Of a stretch of 64,000 nucleotides of DNA, positions 25,333 through 34,587 are shown piece by piece (the stretch's first letter is position 1; each line of letters begins with the position of its first letter). Below the pieces are notes generated by a model. That model saw nothing but the letters and a program-made list of their open reading frames with translations, did no database searches and was not told where the DNA came from. Origin of the DNA: Candidatus Gastranaerophilales bacterium HUM_1 (GTDB taxonomy: Bacteria; Cyanobacteriota; Vampirovibrionia; Gastranaerophilales; Gastranaerophilaceae). The translations under genes and the position numbers were made by a program. The stretch covers positions 215,636 to 279,635 of the forward strand of contig DAAY01000005.1 in the NCBI GenBank assembly GCA_002103105.1. Direction: 5' to 3'.

Positions 25333-26301
25333 ATGAAGATAGACAAAACAAAAACAAATTCCATAAGAAAAGCATTTGGGAAAACTTTAGCAGAAATTGG
25401 CGAGCTAAATGAAAAAATTATTGTCATGGATGCAGATTTGGCATGCTCAACTCAGACAAAAATCTTTGCGGACAAATTCCCAGACAGATTTTTCGATTGT
25501 GGAATTGCAGAACAAAACATGCTTGCAACAGCAGCAGGATTAGCATCCGAAGGAAAAATTCCATTTGTTGCAAGTTTTGCAGTATTTGTAACAGGAAGAA
25601 CATACGATCAAATCAGAAATGGTATTTGTTATCCTAATTTCAACGTAAAAATTGTTGGAACTCACGGTGGTGTAACCGTTGGAGAAGATGGTGCAACTCA
25701 CCAAGCTCTAGAGGATATATCCTTAATGCGTGGGCTTCCACACATGACTGTCATTGTTCCAGCAGATTGTAAAGAATGCAAAGAAGCAATAAAATATGCT
25801 GCGTTGCATGAAGGACCAACATATATCAGAATTCCTAGAAGTAATGTTCCAGATATCTTCGATGAAAATTACAGTTTCAATATCCATAAAGCGGTTGTTG
25901 TAGAAGAAGGTACAGATGTTTCTGTATTCACAAATGGAGAAACACTAGCAGAAGTTTTATTAGCCGCAGAAGAATTAAAGAAAGATAATATTTCACTTGA
26001 AGTTATTAATGTTCCAGTCGTTAAACCTTTAGATTTTCAAACAGTAATTGAAAGCGTAAAGAAAACAAAGCTTGCAATAACCGTAGAAAATCACTCTATT
26101 ATTGGCGGACTTGGTTCTGCAATATGTGAAACGCTTGCGGATAAACTGCCGTCAAAGGTTTATCGTTTTGGAATCAATGATGAATTTGGACAAAGTGGAA
26201 AAGCGGAAGAGCTTATAGAATATTATGGACTAGATTCTAAAACTCTCGCTAAAAGAATTAGAGCAATAATTAAAAAAGAAAAAGAGCAAGGTAATATATG
26301 A
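25333..26301 (+). CDS. tktC: Transketolase, C-terminal (pyrimidine-binding) subunit
   Basis: This 322-residue protein is the second half of transketolase. The catalytic Glu that activates TPP lies in DCGIAEQNM. The THGG, ATHQALEDI and IRIPR segments are typical. The C-terminal domain (VENHSIIGGLGSAI) is complete. Its partner subunit is encoded 23 kb away on the other strand, whereas split transketolases are usually adjacent. It is followed by ftsE with a four-base overlap, so it leads an operon with cell-division genes. GAGGAT precedes the ATG. Confidence 0.94.
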   Translation: MKIDKTKTNSIRKAFGKTLAEIGELNEKIIVMDADLACSTQTKIFADKFPDRFFDCGIAEQNMLATAAGLASEGKIPFVASFAVFVTGRTYDQIRNGICYPNFNVKIVGTHGGVTVGEDGATHQALEDISLMRGLPHMTVIVPADCKECKEAIKYAALHEGPTYIRIPRSNVPDIFDENYSFNIHKAVVVEEGTDVSVFTNGETLAEVLLAAEELKKDNISLEVINVPVVKPLDFQTVIESVKKTKLAITVENHSIIGGLGSAICETLADKLPSKVYRFGINDEFGQSGKAEELIEYYGLDSKTLAKRIRAIIKKEKEQGNI

Positions 26302-26975
26302 TAACATTTCAAAATGTAACCAAAAGGTATAAAAACGACCATTATGCGTTAAAAAACGTTAGTTTGCAAATCCATTCTGGAGAGTTTGTTTTTATTGTAG
26401 GAGCTTCTGGAGCAGGAAAATCTACTCTCATGAAACTTTTATATAGTGAAGAAAAACCAACAAGCGGAATTGTTTCAATCGGAGGATTGAATATTGCAAA
26501 TTTAACAAATGATAGAATTCCAAATCTTAGAAGATGCATGGGCATTGTATTCCAAGACTATAAACTATTACAAAATCAAACAGTATATGATAACGTTGCA
26601 TATGTAATTAGAACTCTTGGGATAAGCAGTAAAGAAATTGATGCACGTGTAAACGGAGCATTGAAAATTGTAGGTCTTCACGAAAAGAAAAAAGCAACTC
26701 CTTCTGAATTATCTGGGGGGGAACAACAAAGAGTTGGAATTGCGAGAGCAATTGTGAATGGACCACCATTATTAATTGCAGACGAACCAACAGGGAACTT
26801 AGACCCTAAAAACTCTATGGAAATTATGCAAATATTAGATCAAATCAACCAAAGAGGAATTACAGTTATTGTTTCAACACACGATAACGCTATGGTTGAT
26901 TACTTCAGAAAGAGAGTTATCACTCTTGACCACGGGGAGATAGTAAGGGACATACAAGCAGGTACTTATGAATAA
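26298..26975 (+). CDS. ftsE: Cell division ATP-binding protein FtsE
   Basis: This 225-residue ABC ATPase has Walker A (GASGAGKST), Q-loop, the signature LSGGEQQR and Walker B (LLIADEPTGNLD). With FtsX it forms a mechanotransmission complex that turns on periplasmic peptidoglycan hydrolases at the septum. The start overlaps tktC and the end overlaps ftsX, so all three are co-translated. Confidence 0.96.
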   Translation: MITFQNVTKRYKNDHYALKNVSLQIHSGEFVFIVGASGAGKSTLMKLLYSEEKPTSGIVSIGGLNIANLTNDRIPNLRRCMGIVFQDYKLLQNQTVYDNVAYVIRTLGISSKEIDARVNGALKIVGLHEKKKATPSELSGGEQQRVGIARAIVNGPPLLIADEPTGNLDPKNSMEIMQILDQINQRGITVIVSTHDNAMVDYFRKRVITLDHGEIVRDIQAGTYE

Positions 26976-27867
26976 GAACTTAAAATCAAACGTAAAAAAA
27001 CATATTCCAAAAGATTGGTTATGTGAATTAAGAATTTTATATAGATTGGGAAAAGAAACATTCAATGACATTATCCGCACAGGATGGGTAAATATCGTAA
27101 TTATAACCACAATGGCAGCGATTCTTATGATATTTGCAGCATGTTTCAGAACTGCACTTTCAATTTCATCATTTTCAAAAGAACTTGGTAGTGCTTTAGA
27201 AATTTCTGTTTATTTAAAAAACAGTTCAAACGCAAAAGAAGTTAAATCTGAAATCTCTCGATTTGAGCATGTTGAAAACATTGAAGTAATACCAAAAGCA
27301 GAATCTTGGCATAAACTAAAAAATGAGATGAGTTTACCAAATATTGACAATCCACTTCCTGACACACTTCATGTCAAAGTGGATACTCCAGAAAATTTGC
27401 AAGGAGTTTTTGACCATATTAAAACAATCCGTGCAGTTGAAGACATGAGCTATGCGAAAGATTTAGCGACGAAGATTGAGTTAGTTAACCATGTTGTTAA
27501 AACTATAACCATTATTGTTATTGGAATTATGGGCTTATTAACAATTACTATTATTAATAATACTATTCAACTCGTTATCCAATCAAGGAAAGAAGAAATT
27601 GAAATTATGAGATTAATGGGTGTAAGCAACTGGTATATAAGATTTCCATTCATCATGCAAGGTGCTTTTTACGGATTTACAGGTTCATTATTGGCACTTA
27701 TACCACTCAACTATGTTCAAAATGGATTAGTTAATGTTCATAAATTCTTTATGGTACCATCTCCACCTTATGCACAAAATTTAGTTATTCTTGTAATGTT
27801 TACAATGAGTATCTTATTTGGGGCTGTAGGGAGTTTCTGGTGCATCAAGAAACATTTACAGGTATAG
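26968..27867 (+). CDS. ftsX: Cell division membrane protein FtsX
   Basis: This 299-residue inner-membrane protein has four predicted membrane segments: one near residues 45-65 and three after residue 175. The large periplasmic loop between the first and second contains the ECD-type pattern ALEISVYLKN...KSEISRF. The C-terminal FtsX/MacB core (IEIMRLMGVSNWYIRFPFIMQG) is clear. It is the partner of FtsE, whose gene overlaps it by eight bases. Confidence 0.95.
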   Translation: MNKNLKSNVKKHIPKDWLCELRILYRLGKETFNDIIRTGWVNIVIITTMAAILMIFAACFRTALSISSFSKELGSALEISVYLKNSSNAKEVKSEISRFEHVENIEVIPKAESWHKLKNEMSLPNIDNPLPDTLHVKVDTPENLQGVFDHIKTIRAVEDMSYAKDLATKIELVNHVVKTITIIVIGIMGLLTITIINNTIQLVIQSRKEEIEIMRLMGVSNWYIRFPFIMQGAFYGFTGSLLALIPLNYVQNGLVNVHKFFMVPSPPYAQNLVILVMFTMSILFGAVGSFWCIKKHLQV

Positions 27868-27873
27868 AATTTA

Positions 27874-29127
27874 ATGATTGAAAATAACAATATATTATTA
27901 ATATCAGAAGATGAGAATGCAACAGAACTAATTTTAAATAAATTAGTTCTGTTGCGTGATAATGACAAAATTACAAAATGCAATTGTAAAGAAACAAAAA
28001 AAGCACTACAAAACTCTTTATATTGTGTAGTTTTATTGTATGCGGATATTAAGGAGCAAGAATCAATATTTAAAACTATCAAAACGATTAAAGAGACAAA
28101 ACCTGACAGTGAAATTATCTTACTTCCAAATGATATAAATACAGAACTTATTTTAAAAGCTTATGATGCAGGGATTTATGATTATGTTCCAATAGATGCA
28201 GAAAGTTTTGATTTTGTAATCAAAACAATTAATTGTTATAAATTACGAACTTTAAAAAACATAGAACAAAGAAATGAAAAATTTTTATACCAACAAGGTG
28301 TAATTGATGAAAAGACCAATCTGTACAAATGCAATTATCTAAAAGATATTTTTATTGATATTGCCGATGATTTAAGAATCCAAAACGGGATTTTTTCAAT
28401 TCTTACACTTAATGATAAAAATAAAACAAAAATATCAACAAATAGACTTGCTGGAATTATTAAAACCACAGTTCGAGGCGATGATATTATTGCAACAGCA
28501 AGAGGTGGAAAATTTTATTTAATTCTTCCTAATATTGATTTAGAAGGAACAAAAAAACTTATACAAAAAATTCAAGACAAAATGGGGGAAGAATTTAAAA
28601 TACATGCAGGAATGTCTAAAATTGGAATTCAATCATTCGAGACTCTTGATAAAATAACTCAAGACAGTTTAAAATCAGCAATTCAAAACGATGAAATGAC
28701 TGTATCTTTATCTGAAGTGACGGGTATGCAAAATGGCTGGCTTGAGGATGAAGACCAACCTCGGCATAAGGATTTTAAACTTTTCAAAGTTGCATTTACA
28801 AACAAGATGAAAAACGTTATAGAACCAATATTTTTCAGATTTCAAAAAGAATGCGAAACAAAACTTACAAATACGCAAGTAAGCCAGTATGCAAATAATA
28901 TTGAAAGCGTTTTTAGCTTAAAAAACGAAACATTGCATAGCGAATTAGTTATTAGGTTTAATGGCTATGCAAAATTCAAAATAGAAATTAACCATAGTGG
29001 GCTTGATAGTGCAGAAAACACAAAACTTGAAATTCCACTAAGTCAACTAACAGACAAAGAGCTAACAAAACTACTTAAACAATTAAAACAAGAATATAAA
29101 CAATACGCATTAAAAAAAGGAGATTAA
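27874..29127 (+). CDS. Degenerate receiver-GGDEF-like protein
   Basis: This 417-residue protein has no membrane segment. Residues 1-125 fold like a receiver domain (ILLISEDENATELIL, IILLPNDIN, AYDAGIYDYVPIDAESF), but the expected phosphoacceptor Asp in strand three is replaced (VVLLYADI). Residues about 140-285 resemble a GGDEF domain (DEKTNLYKCNYL, VRGDDIIATARGGKFYLILP), with GGKFY at 211-215 in place of GGDEF. It is therefore unlikely to make cyclic-di-GMP and may bind a nucleotide or a partner instead. The C-terminal 130 residues are unrecognised. It lies six bases after ftsX and three before an isochorismatase, so it may modulate division or envelope events. Confidence 0.8.
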   Translation: MIENNNILLISEDENATELILNKLVLLRDNDKITKCNCKETKKALQNSLYCVVLLYADIKEQESIFKTIKTIKETKPDSEIILLPNDINTELILKAYDAGIYDYVPIDAESFDFVIKTINCYKLRTLKNIEQRNEKFLYQQGVIDEKTNLYKCNYLKDIFIDIADDLRIQNGIFSILTLNDKNKTKISTNRLAGIIKTTVRGDDIIATARGGKFYLILPNIDLEGTKKLIQKIQDKMGEEFKIHAGMSKIGIQSFETLDKITQDSLKSAIQNDEMTVSLSEVTGMQNGWLEDEDQPRHKDFKLFKVAFTNKMKNVIEPIFFRFQKECETKLTNTQVSQYANNIESVFSLKNETLHSELVIRFNGYAKFKIEINHSGLDSAENTKLEIPLSQLTDKELTKLLKQLKQEYKQYALKKGD

Positions 29128-29130
29128 AAG

Positions 29131-29682
29131 ATGTTAAATATTGAAGATAGTGCTTTAGTTATCATTGATATTCAAGATAGACTAGTTCAAGCATCAAAAT
29201 ATGGAGAAGAAGTTGCTCAAAACATGACTAAAGTAGCAAAAGCAGCAAAAGTGTTAGGGATTCCAATAGTCGCAACAGAACAATATCCAAAAGGGCTTGG
29301 ACATACAGTTCCTCAATTACAAGAAGCTTTTGATGAAAAAACTTTTGTAACAGAAAAAGCCTCTTTTTCAGCTCTATTAGAACCAATTTTTGCTCAAAAA
29401 ATTAACGAGCTTAAAAATGCTGGGATTAAACAAATAGCAATTGGCGGGATAGAAACCCACATTTGCGTACTTCAAACAGCAGTAGCATTGATGAATGAAG
29501 GGTTTGAGGTTTACGTAATAAAAGATACTTGTGCAAGTAGAAATAAAAAAGAATACAAGGCTGGCTTAGAACTATTAAAACAATATGGAGCAAAAATTAC
29601 TTGTGTTGAAATAGCACTATTTGAATGGTTAAAAACCTCTAAAAATCCGAAATTTAAAGAAGTTCAAGCTCTTATAAAATAA
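29131..29682 (+). CDS. Isochorismatase-family cysteine hydrolase
   Basis: This 183-residue cytosolic enzyme has the catalytic triad D13 (VIIDIQDRL), K76 (VTEKASFSA) and C112 (IETHICVLQT), with the cis-peptide GGIETH region preserved. Family members include nicotinamidases, pyrazinamidases and YcaC-type hydrolases. The length and motif spacing fit the YcaC-like branch; the substrate is not known. AAAGGAG precedes the ATG. It is the last gene of the tktC-ftsEX transcription unit. Confidence 0.88.
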   Translation: MLNIEDSALVIIDIQDRLVQASKYGEEVAQNMTKVAKAAKVLGIPIVATEQYPKGLGHTVPQLQEAFDEKTFVTEKASFSALLEPIFAQKINELKNAGIKQIAIGGIETHICVLQTAVALMNEGFEVYVIKDTCASRNKKEYKAGLELLKQYGAKITCVEIALFEWLKTSKNPKFKEVQALIK

Positions 29683-29704
29683 ATTGTTCAAATTAAATCA
29701 AATT

Positions 29705-29737
29705 AAAAAAGGTAGTTTTGCAAAACTACCTTTTTTT
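29705..29737. terminator. Bidirectional terminator between isochorismatase and U32 peptidase
   Basis: AAAAAAGGTAGTTTTG / CAAAACTACCTTTTTT is a nearly perfect 15-base stem with A and T runs. It closes both convergent units. Confidence 0.9.
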
Positions 29738-31508
29738 ACGGATTTAAAATAACCATTTCACAATTTTTACAATCAAATTTCAGTGGATACTTTTTTTTAC
29801 CATTTGAATCAACTAAATATAGCTTTTTACAAGCCTTTCCACATAAATCTGATGCGAATTTCAAACAATGCTTCGTACGCATGAGTTCAATACCAGAAGA
29901 AACATTTTGTTGTGCTTCCAATGCGGGTTCAAGGACATCACAATTACAATTTTTATAAAACCCTTTTGACTCGGAGTTAAAAACATTACCTTTATAATCA
30001 ATTTTGCGAAGCGGAAAATCAGCATAACGAATAGGCTTTTGAGAAACACGTGTATATTTCTGTAATCTTTCTTTACTTAATAAATTTAACAAAGAACGAC
30101 GTAAATCATTTAACTTGGAAACAGGCAGAAATTTTAGATTTTCATCTAAAATATGAATTTCTTGTAAATAATACGGAGAATCTCCAGTTTTACTAAATTG
30201 AGCTAAATAGTTCTGTTTTAGTTTTTCTAGATTCTTTGGGATATCACCATCAGGTAAAGCTAAACTAACAGTGTTAGAATCTTCATCTATTGCCACAATT
30301 TTTGAGTTTTCAATAGTTATATTTACACCTATTTTTCTAACAGTTTTAGAAATTTCGAGCTGTTTTTCAAACTTTGAGTCAAAATTACGGTATAAAACAA
30401 GTCCTGATTTTAATCCATTCATTTTATTTGGATATACACGATGACCATCAACCTTGTTAACTAAAAATCCCCTCATTTCGCCATTATGAATAAAGCAAAT
30501 TCCATCTTGGGGGTTCAAATTGGCGTCAATTTCAAAAGAATTATTAAATACCCTTGATATTTTTCCAATTTTTTCACCTCTAGACTTTGGAGATGTAAAA
30601 TTAAAACATTGCTCCCTATCTTTTAAGAAATAAGATGTATAGCCACGATTAAAAGTTTTATACAAATTTGGCTCAAAATCTAAGAAAACTTTTCCAGAAG
30701 ATGCACGTTTTGCATATTTATTTATTAAGTTATTGTAATATGCCGTAACATTTCGCACATAACTTATATCTTTCAAACGTCCTTCAATTTTAAAAGAATT
30801 TACCCCGCAATTAATGAGTTTTTCAATACTTTCAGAGGCATTAAAATCTTTTAAAGACAATAAATATTTATCTTTTTGTATAAATTTACCAGATTCATCA
30901 ACCAAAGAATATTTTTTTCTACAAGGCTGAGCACACTCACCTCTATTAGCTGAACGCCCACCATTAGCGAAGGATAAGTAACATTGACCACTATAAGAAA
31001 CACAAAGAGCACCGTGAATAAAAGTTTCAATTTCACAATTCGTATTTTGACAAATTTCAGCTATTTTATCAACAGAAAGTTCTCTTGCAAGAATAACACG
31101 AGAAACACCTAAACTATCGAAAAACTTAGCCTTTTCAAGTGTTCTTGTATTACATTGAGTACTTGCGTGAATTTCAATAGGGGGCAACTTTCCATCAATT
31201 GCAGCTTTTAATAAACCCATATCCTGAACAATAATTGCATCAACACCAATATTATATAGGTTTTCAACTAAATTTATTGCTTTATTTAATTCCTCATTAT
31301 TAAGAATTGTATTAATTACAACGTGAATTCTAACGTTAAACAAATGAGCATAATTTACTAGTTTTTCAATATCTTCAAGTGGATTCGGGGCATTTTTTCT
31401 TGCTCCAAAATTTGACGCTCCGATATAAATTGCATCCGCACCACTATTTATTGCGGCAATTGCTGTTTCTAAATTTTTTGCAGGAGCTAATAATTCAACA
31501 GTTTTCAT
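29736..31508 (-). CDS. Peptidase U32 family protein
   Basis: This 590-residue protein has the U32 core in its N-terminal half: ELLAPAKNLETAI, GADAIYIG, IIVQDMG, IHASTQCN, LSVDKIAEI, HGALCVSYSGQC and NRGECAQPCR. The C-terminal half has a DUF3656-like beta barrel and a cysteine cluster (CNCDV, CGKAC, CKNC). Characterised relatives (RlhA, UbiU/V, TrhP) modify RNA or quinones using an Fe-S cluster, so RNA hydroxylation is more likely than proteolysis. That is inferred from the family. TAAAAT lies six bases before the ATG, with AAGGA overlapping it. Confidence 0.9.
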   Translation of the reverse strand: MKTVELLAPAKNLETAIAAINSGADAIYIGASNFGARKNAPNPLEDIEKLVNYAHLFNVRIHVVINTILNNEELNKAINLVENLYNIGVDAIIVQDMGLLKAAIDGKLPPIEIHASTQCNTRTLEKAKFFDSLGVSRVILARELSVDKIAEICQNTNCEIETFIHGALCVSYSGQCYLSFANGGRSANRGECAQPCRKKYSLVDESGKFIQKDKYLLSLKDFNASESIEKLINCGVNSFKIEGRLKDISYVRNVTAYYNNLINKYAKRASSGKVFLDFEPNLYKTFNRGYTSYFLKDREQCFNFTSPKSRGEKIGKISRVFNNSFEIDANLNPQDGICFIHNGEMRGFLVNKVDGHRVYPNKMNGLKSGLVLYRNFDSKFEKQLEISKTVRKIGVNITIENSKIVAIDEDSNTVSLALPDGDIPKNLEKLKQNYLAQFSKTGDSPYYLQEIHILDENLKFLPVSKLNDLRRSLLNLLSKERLQKYTRVSQKPIRYADFPLRKIDYKGNVFNSESKGFYKNCNCDVLEPALEAQQNVSSGIELMRTKHCLKFASDLCGKACKKLYLVDSNGKKKYPLKFDCKNCEMVILNP

Positions 31509-31596
31509 ATCCTTATTTTACTATAAAATTATCAATAAATCGTAATATTTCAGATATATTTTACAATTAATGATAGAATTGCTAAAAGAGGTATTT

Positions 31597-32907
31597 ATGA
31601 AAATAGCGTTGATTAACCACGGATGTGCAAAAAACCTTGTAGATGCAGAACTCATGCTTGGGTTACTTGATCAAAAAGGATATACAATAACACTTGATGA
31701 AAATGAGGCTGATATAGTCATAGTAAACACATGCTCATTTATTCATGATGCAGAAAAAGAATCTGTACAAAGTATTCTTCAAATGATTGATGAAGGGAAA
31801 AAGGTAATCGTTACGGGTTGTCTCTCTCAAAAACATGATAAAGATTTAAAAGAAGCAATTCCAGAATTATCTGGAATGATTGGGACTTCAAATCTTAAAG
31901 ATATAGTTAAAATTATAGAAGACATTGCAAAAGGTACAGAATACGAAAGTATTATAGAAGAAAAACCAGAATATCACTATTTAGAAGACATTCCTAGACA
32001 GCAAATCACGATGGGAGCTAGTTCATATCTAAAAATTGGAGAAGGTTGTAATTATAGCTGTGGATATTGTATTATTCCAAAATTGAGAGGAAAGTACATT
32101 TCTCGACCAATTGAAAACATTGTAAAAGAGGCGAATTCTCTGGTTGAAAAAGGAGTTTCAGAAATCATACTAATTGCACAAGATACATCATCTTACGGAA
32201 TTGATTTATATGGAAAACAAGCACTCCCTCAACTACTTGAGGAGTTAAACAAAATCGAGGATTTATCGTGGATAAGAATTATGTATGCTTACCCTACACA
32301 AATGACAGATGAACTTATTGATGCAATCGCAAAATTAGACAAAGTCGTTAAATATGTTGATATTCCATTACAACATTCTCACCCAGAAATGTTAAAAAGA
32401 ATGAAACGACCAGTGATGGATTATAAAAAACTCGTTCAAAAAATAAGAGATAGGATTCCGAATGTTTCAGTTAGAACCTCACTTATTGTTGGTTACCCTG
32501 GGGAAACAGAAGAAGAATTTGAACACTTGTATAATTTTGTTAAGGATGTTAAGTTTGACCGAATGGGGGCTTTTGAATATTCAAGAGAAAAAGGAACCTA
32601 TTCTGACACGCTAAAAGGACACCTTAGCGAAAAAATTAAAAAAGAAAGACGTAATAAACTAATGGAATTACAACAGAAAATTTCATTAGAAAACAACGAA
32701 AAATATATAGATAAAACTATAAAATGTATCGTAGAGGGATACACTGACGATGGAGTGATTATCATGAGATCAGAACACGATGCCCCAGAAATTGATGGAC
32801 TAGTGTATGCTACAAGTAACAGAGAAGTTATCCCTGGCGATATTGAAACTGTTAAAATTACAAAAGCAGATGAATATGATTTATTCGGGGAAATTATAGA
32901 AGAATAA
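31597..32907 (+). CDS. rimO: Ribosomal protein S12 methylthiotransferase RimO
   Basis: The 436-residue radical-SAM enzyme adds a methylthio group to an aspartate of ribosomal protein S12. The N-terminal MTTase domain starts INHGCAKNLVDAELM with its cluster cysteines, and the radical-SAM motif is CNYSCGYC. A TRAM domain closes the protein. The start is placed at the tenth codon of the open frame because AGAGG lies six bases before it and MKIALINHGC is the normal family beginning. The next gene, a flippase, follows after 13 bases. Confidence 0.95.
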   Translation: MKIALINHGCAKNLVDAELMLGLLDQKGYTITLDENEADIVIVNTCSFIHDAEKESVQSILQMIDEGKKVIVTGCLSQKHDKDLKEAIPELSGMIGTSNLKDIVKIIEDIAKGTEYESIIEEKPEYHYLEDIPRQQITMGASSYLKIGEGCNYSCGYCIIPKLRGKYISRPIENIVKEANSLVEKGVSEIILIAQDTSSYGIDLYGKQALPQLLEELNKIEDLSWIRIMYAYPTQMTDELIDAIAKLDKVVKYVDIPLQHSHPEMLKRMKRPVMDYKKLVQKIRDRIPNVSVRTSLIVGYPGETEEEFEHLYNFVKDVKFDRMGAFEYSREKGTYSDTLKGHLSEKIKKERRNKLMELQQKISLENNEKYIDKTIKCIVEGYTDDGVIIMRSEHDAPEIDGLVYATSNREVIPGDIETVKITKADEYDLFGEIIEE

Positions 32908-32920
32908 TAGAAGAGGGAAT

Positions 32921-34375
32921 ATGGAATACGTAAAAAATAAAGAGCTAGAAACAAAAGAAATTAAAGGCATATTTACAGATATGCTAAAATATGCACCGTC
33001 AAAATTATGTGGAATGCTTGGTAACGTTATAACGGTGCCAATTTATACAAGCTTATTCTCAACAGAACAATATGGTTTGTACACCATATCAATCGCAATG
33101 CTATCATTCCTTTGTATTTTATTTTCTGATTGGGTAGGACTATCAGGTTTGAGATTCTTCAGACATCACCAATTGATGGAAGATTTGCCAAAGTACCTTA
33201 CAACTCTTGTAACAATATTAACATTAAACATGATTTTAATGTTCGCTATATCTTTCATATTTAAAGATAGTCTATATAGCTTTTTCCATGTCCCATTTAA
33301 ATATTTCTTAGCTGTATTATTTTTAATAATTCCAGTTGCAATCAGGGCATTGTTATCACAACTATTAAGAGCTCAGCTAAAATCGGTATCATACACTTTA
33401 ACAACAATATTAAACCAATTTGCAACAATATTTCTCGCAGTTTTCTTTGCAAAATTTTTCAACCTAGGTGCAGCATCAATATTACTTGCAATGGGGGTAT
33501 CAATATCTCTGATAGATATATTATTACTGTATCAAAGTGAAATACTCAAGATTTTCAAATTTCAAAAAATTGAATGGAAATTTATTGTTCCAATTATTAA
33601 ATATGGAATTCCAATTGCCGCAACATCACTTAGTGCTTGGATTATAACCCAAAGTAACAAGTTCATTATGAACGGAATTAGTGGATTTTCAAAAGCTGCA
33701 CTTGTGGGCGTCGGATATGGATTAACTTTACCAATCTTAATGACTTTATTTGCAATGATTACAGTTGCAGCAATTCCAAGAATTATTAACTTATATGAAG
33801 CTAAAATTGATGTTAGACCAATTATCTCCAAGTTTTTAGGATACTACATTCTAGTTGCATTACCAGTAATTTCAATAATTAGTTTGTATAGCGTTGATTA
33901 TACTCATATGTTCACAAATGCAAAATTTTATGAAGCAAGTGTTCTTGTTCCATATTTTTCATTCGGGGTATTTTTCTTAGCAATGACAGACTATACAACA
34001 TTACAATACCATCTTGCAAACAAAACACATATTGAATTTATAATCAAGTTAATTTCTGGAATAATCGGAGTTATTCTCAACGTCGTTCTTATTCCAAAGA
34101 TGGGACTTGTAGGAGTTGGGATTGCAACACTTTCTGCAAATTTCTTATATTTACTACTAAGCTTAATCATCGTTTTGCCAGAATTAAGATTAAATGTTCC
34201 TAAAAATACATTATTAAGAATCTTAATCTCTGCAATTCCAACAGGTGTATTATTGTATATACTAAAGAAATACATTGTATTCATTGCTGGTAGCTGGCAA
34301 ATGTTATTATGTCTTGTAATATTTTATGCAGTATATGCAATTACGCAGAAAACACTTGTAAAAAATCCTGATTAA
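32921..34375 (+). CDS. Polysaccharide flippase (Wzx/MVF-MATE superfamily)
   Basis: This 484-residue protein has 12-14 membrane segments with short loops and no soluble domain. The N-terminal KYAPSKLCGMLGNVITVPIYTSLFSTEQYGLY is the classic start of O-antigen and teichoic-type lipid-linked sugar exporters. It likely moves undecaprenyl-linked oligosaccharides across the inner membrane. Polysaccharide synthesis genes in this window (WecG-like, GT2) are distant, so the cargo is unknown. GAGGGA precedes the ATG. Confidence 0.9.
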   Translation: MEYVKNKELETKEIKGIFTDMLKYAPSKLCGMLGNVITVPIYTSLFSTEQYGLYTISIAMLSFLCILFSDWVGLSGLRFFRHHQLMEDLPKYLTTLVTILTLNMILMFAISFIFKDSLYSFFHVPFKYFLAVLFLIIPVAIRALLSQLLRAQLKSVSYTLTTILNQFATIFLAVFFAKFFNLGAASILLAMGVSISLIDILLLYQSEILKIFKFQKIEWKFIVPIIKYGIPIAATSLSAWIITQSNKFIMNGISGFSKAALVGVGYGLTLPILMTLFAMITVAAIPRIINLYEAKIDVRPIISKFLGYYILVALPVISIISLYSVDYTHMFTNAKFYEASVLVPYFSFGVFFLAMTDYTTLQYHLANKTHIEFIIKLISGIIGVILNVVLIPKMGLVGVGIATLSANFLYLLLSLIIVLPELRLNVPKNTLLRILISAIPTGVLLYILKKYIVFIAGSWQMLLCLVIFYAVYAITQKTLVKNPD

Positions 34376-34587
34376 TATTACTTAACAAAAAGTGAATATC
34401 TAGCAATTTTATATATTTAGAATCGTTATTAATGTAGTAATAGTTATTCATAGCATGTGAAGCATGGGCTTAAAAAAAAGTAATAATCAAAACTATTTTT
34501 CCATGTACTTGCTAAAATATAGTTAAACTATGCCGATTATGATTATTTAAACTATCTAATTATATCAAACGATGAAAGGATATTCAC
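34376..34587 (+). promoter_or_regulatory. Leader region of the first adhesin gene
   Basis: This 212-base AT-rich stretch lacks a gene. It holds a short palindromic TAGTTAAACTA and a CATG-TGAAG-CATG motif at 34454-34466 that resembles one in the leader of the second adhesin. The ribosome site GATGAAAGGATA precedes the start. I see no recognisable riboswitch. Confidence 0.4.

Noticed and set aside
34376..34587. A cyclic-di-GMP riboswitch before the first adhesin
   Set aside because: It would fit the PilZ theme, but none of the conserved GEMM core sequences is visible.
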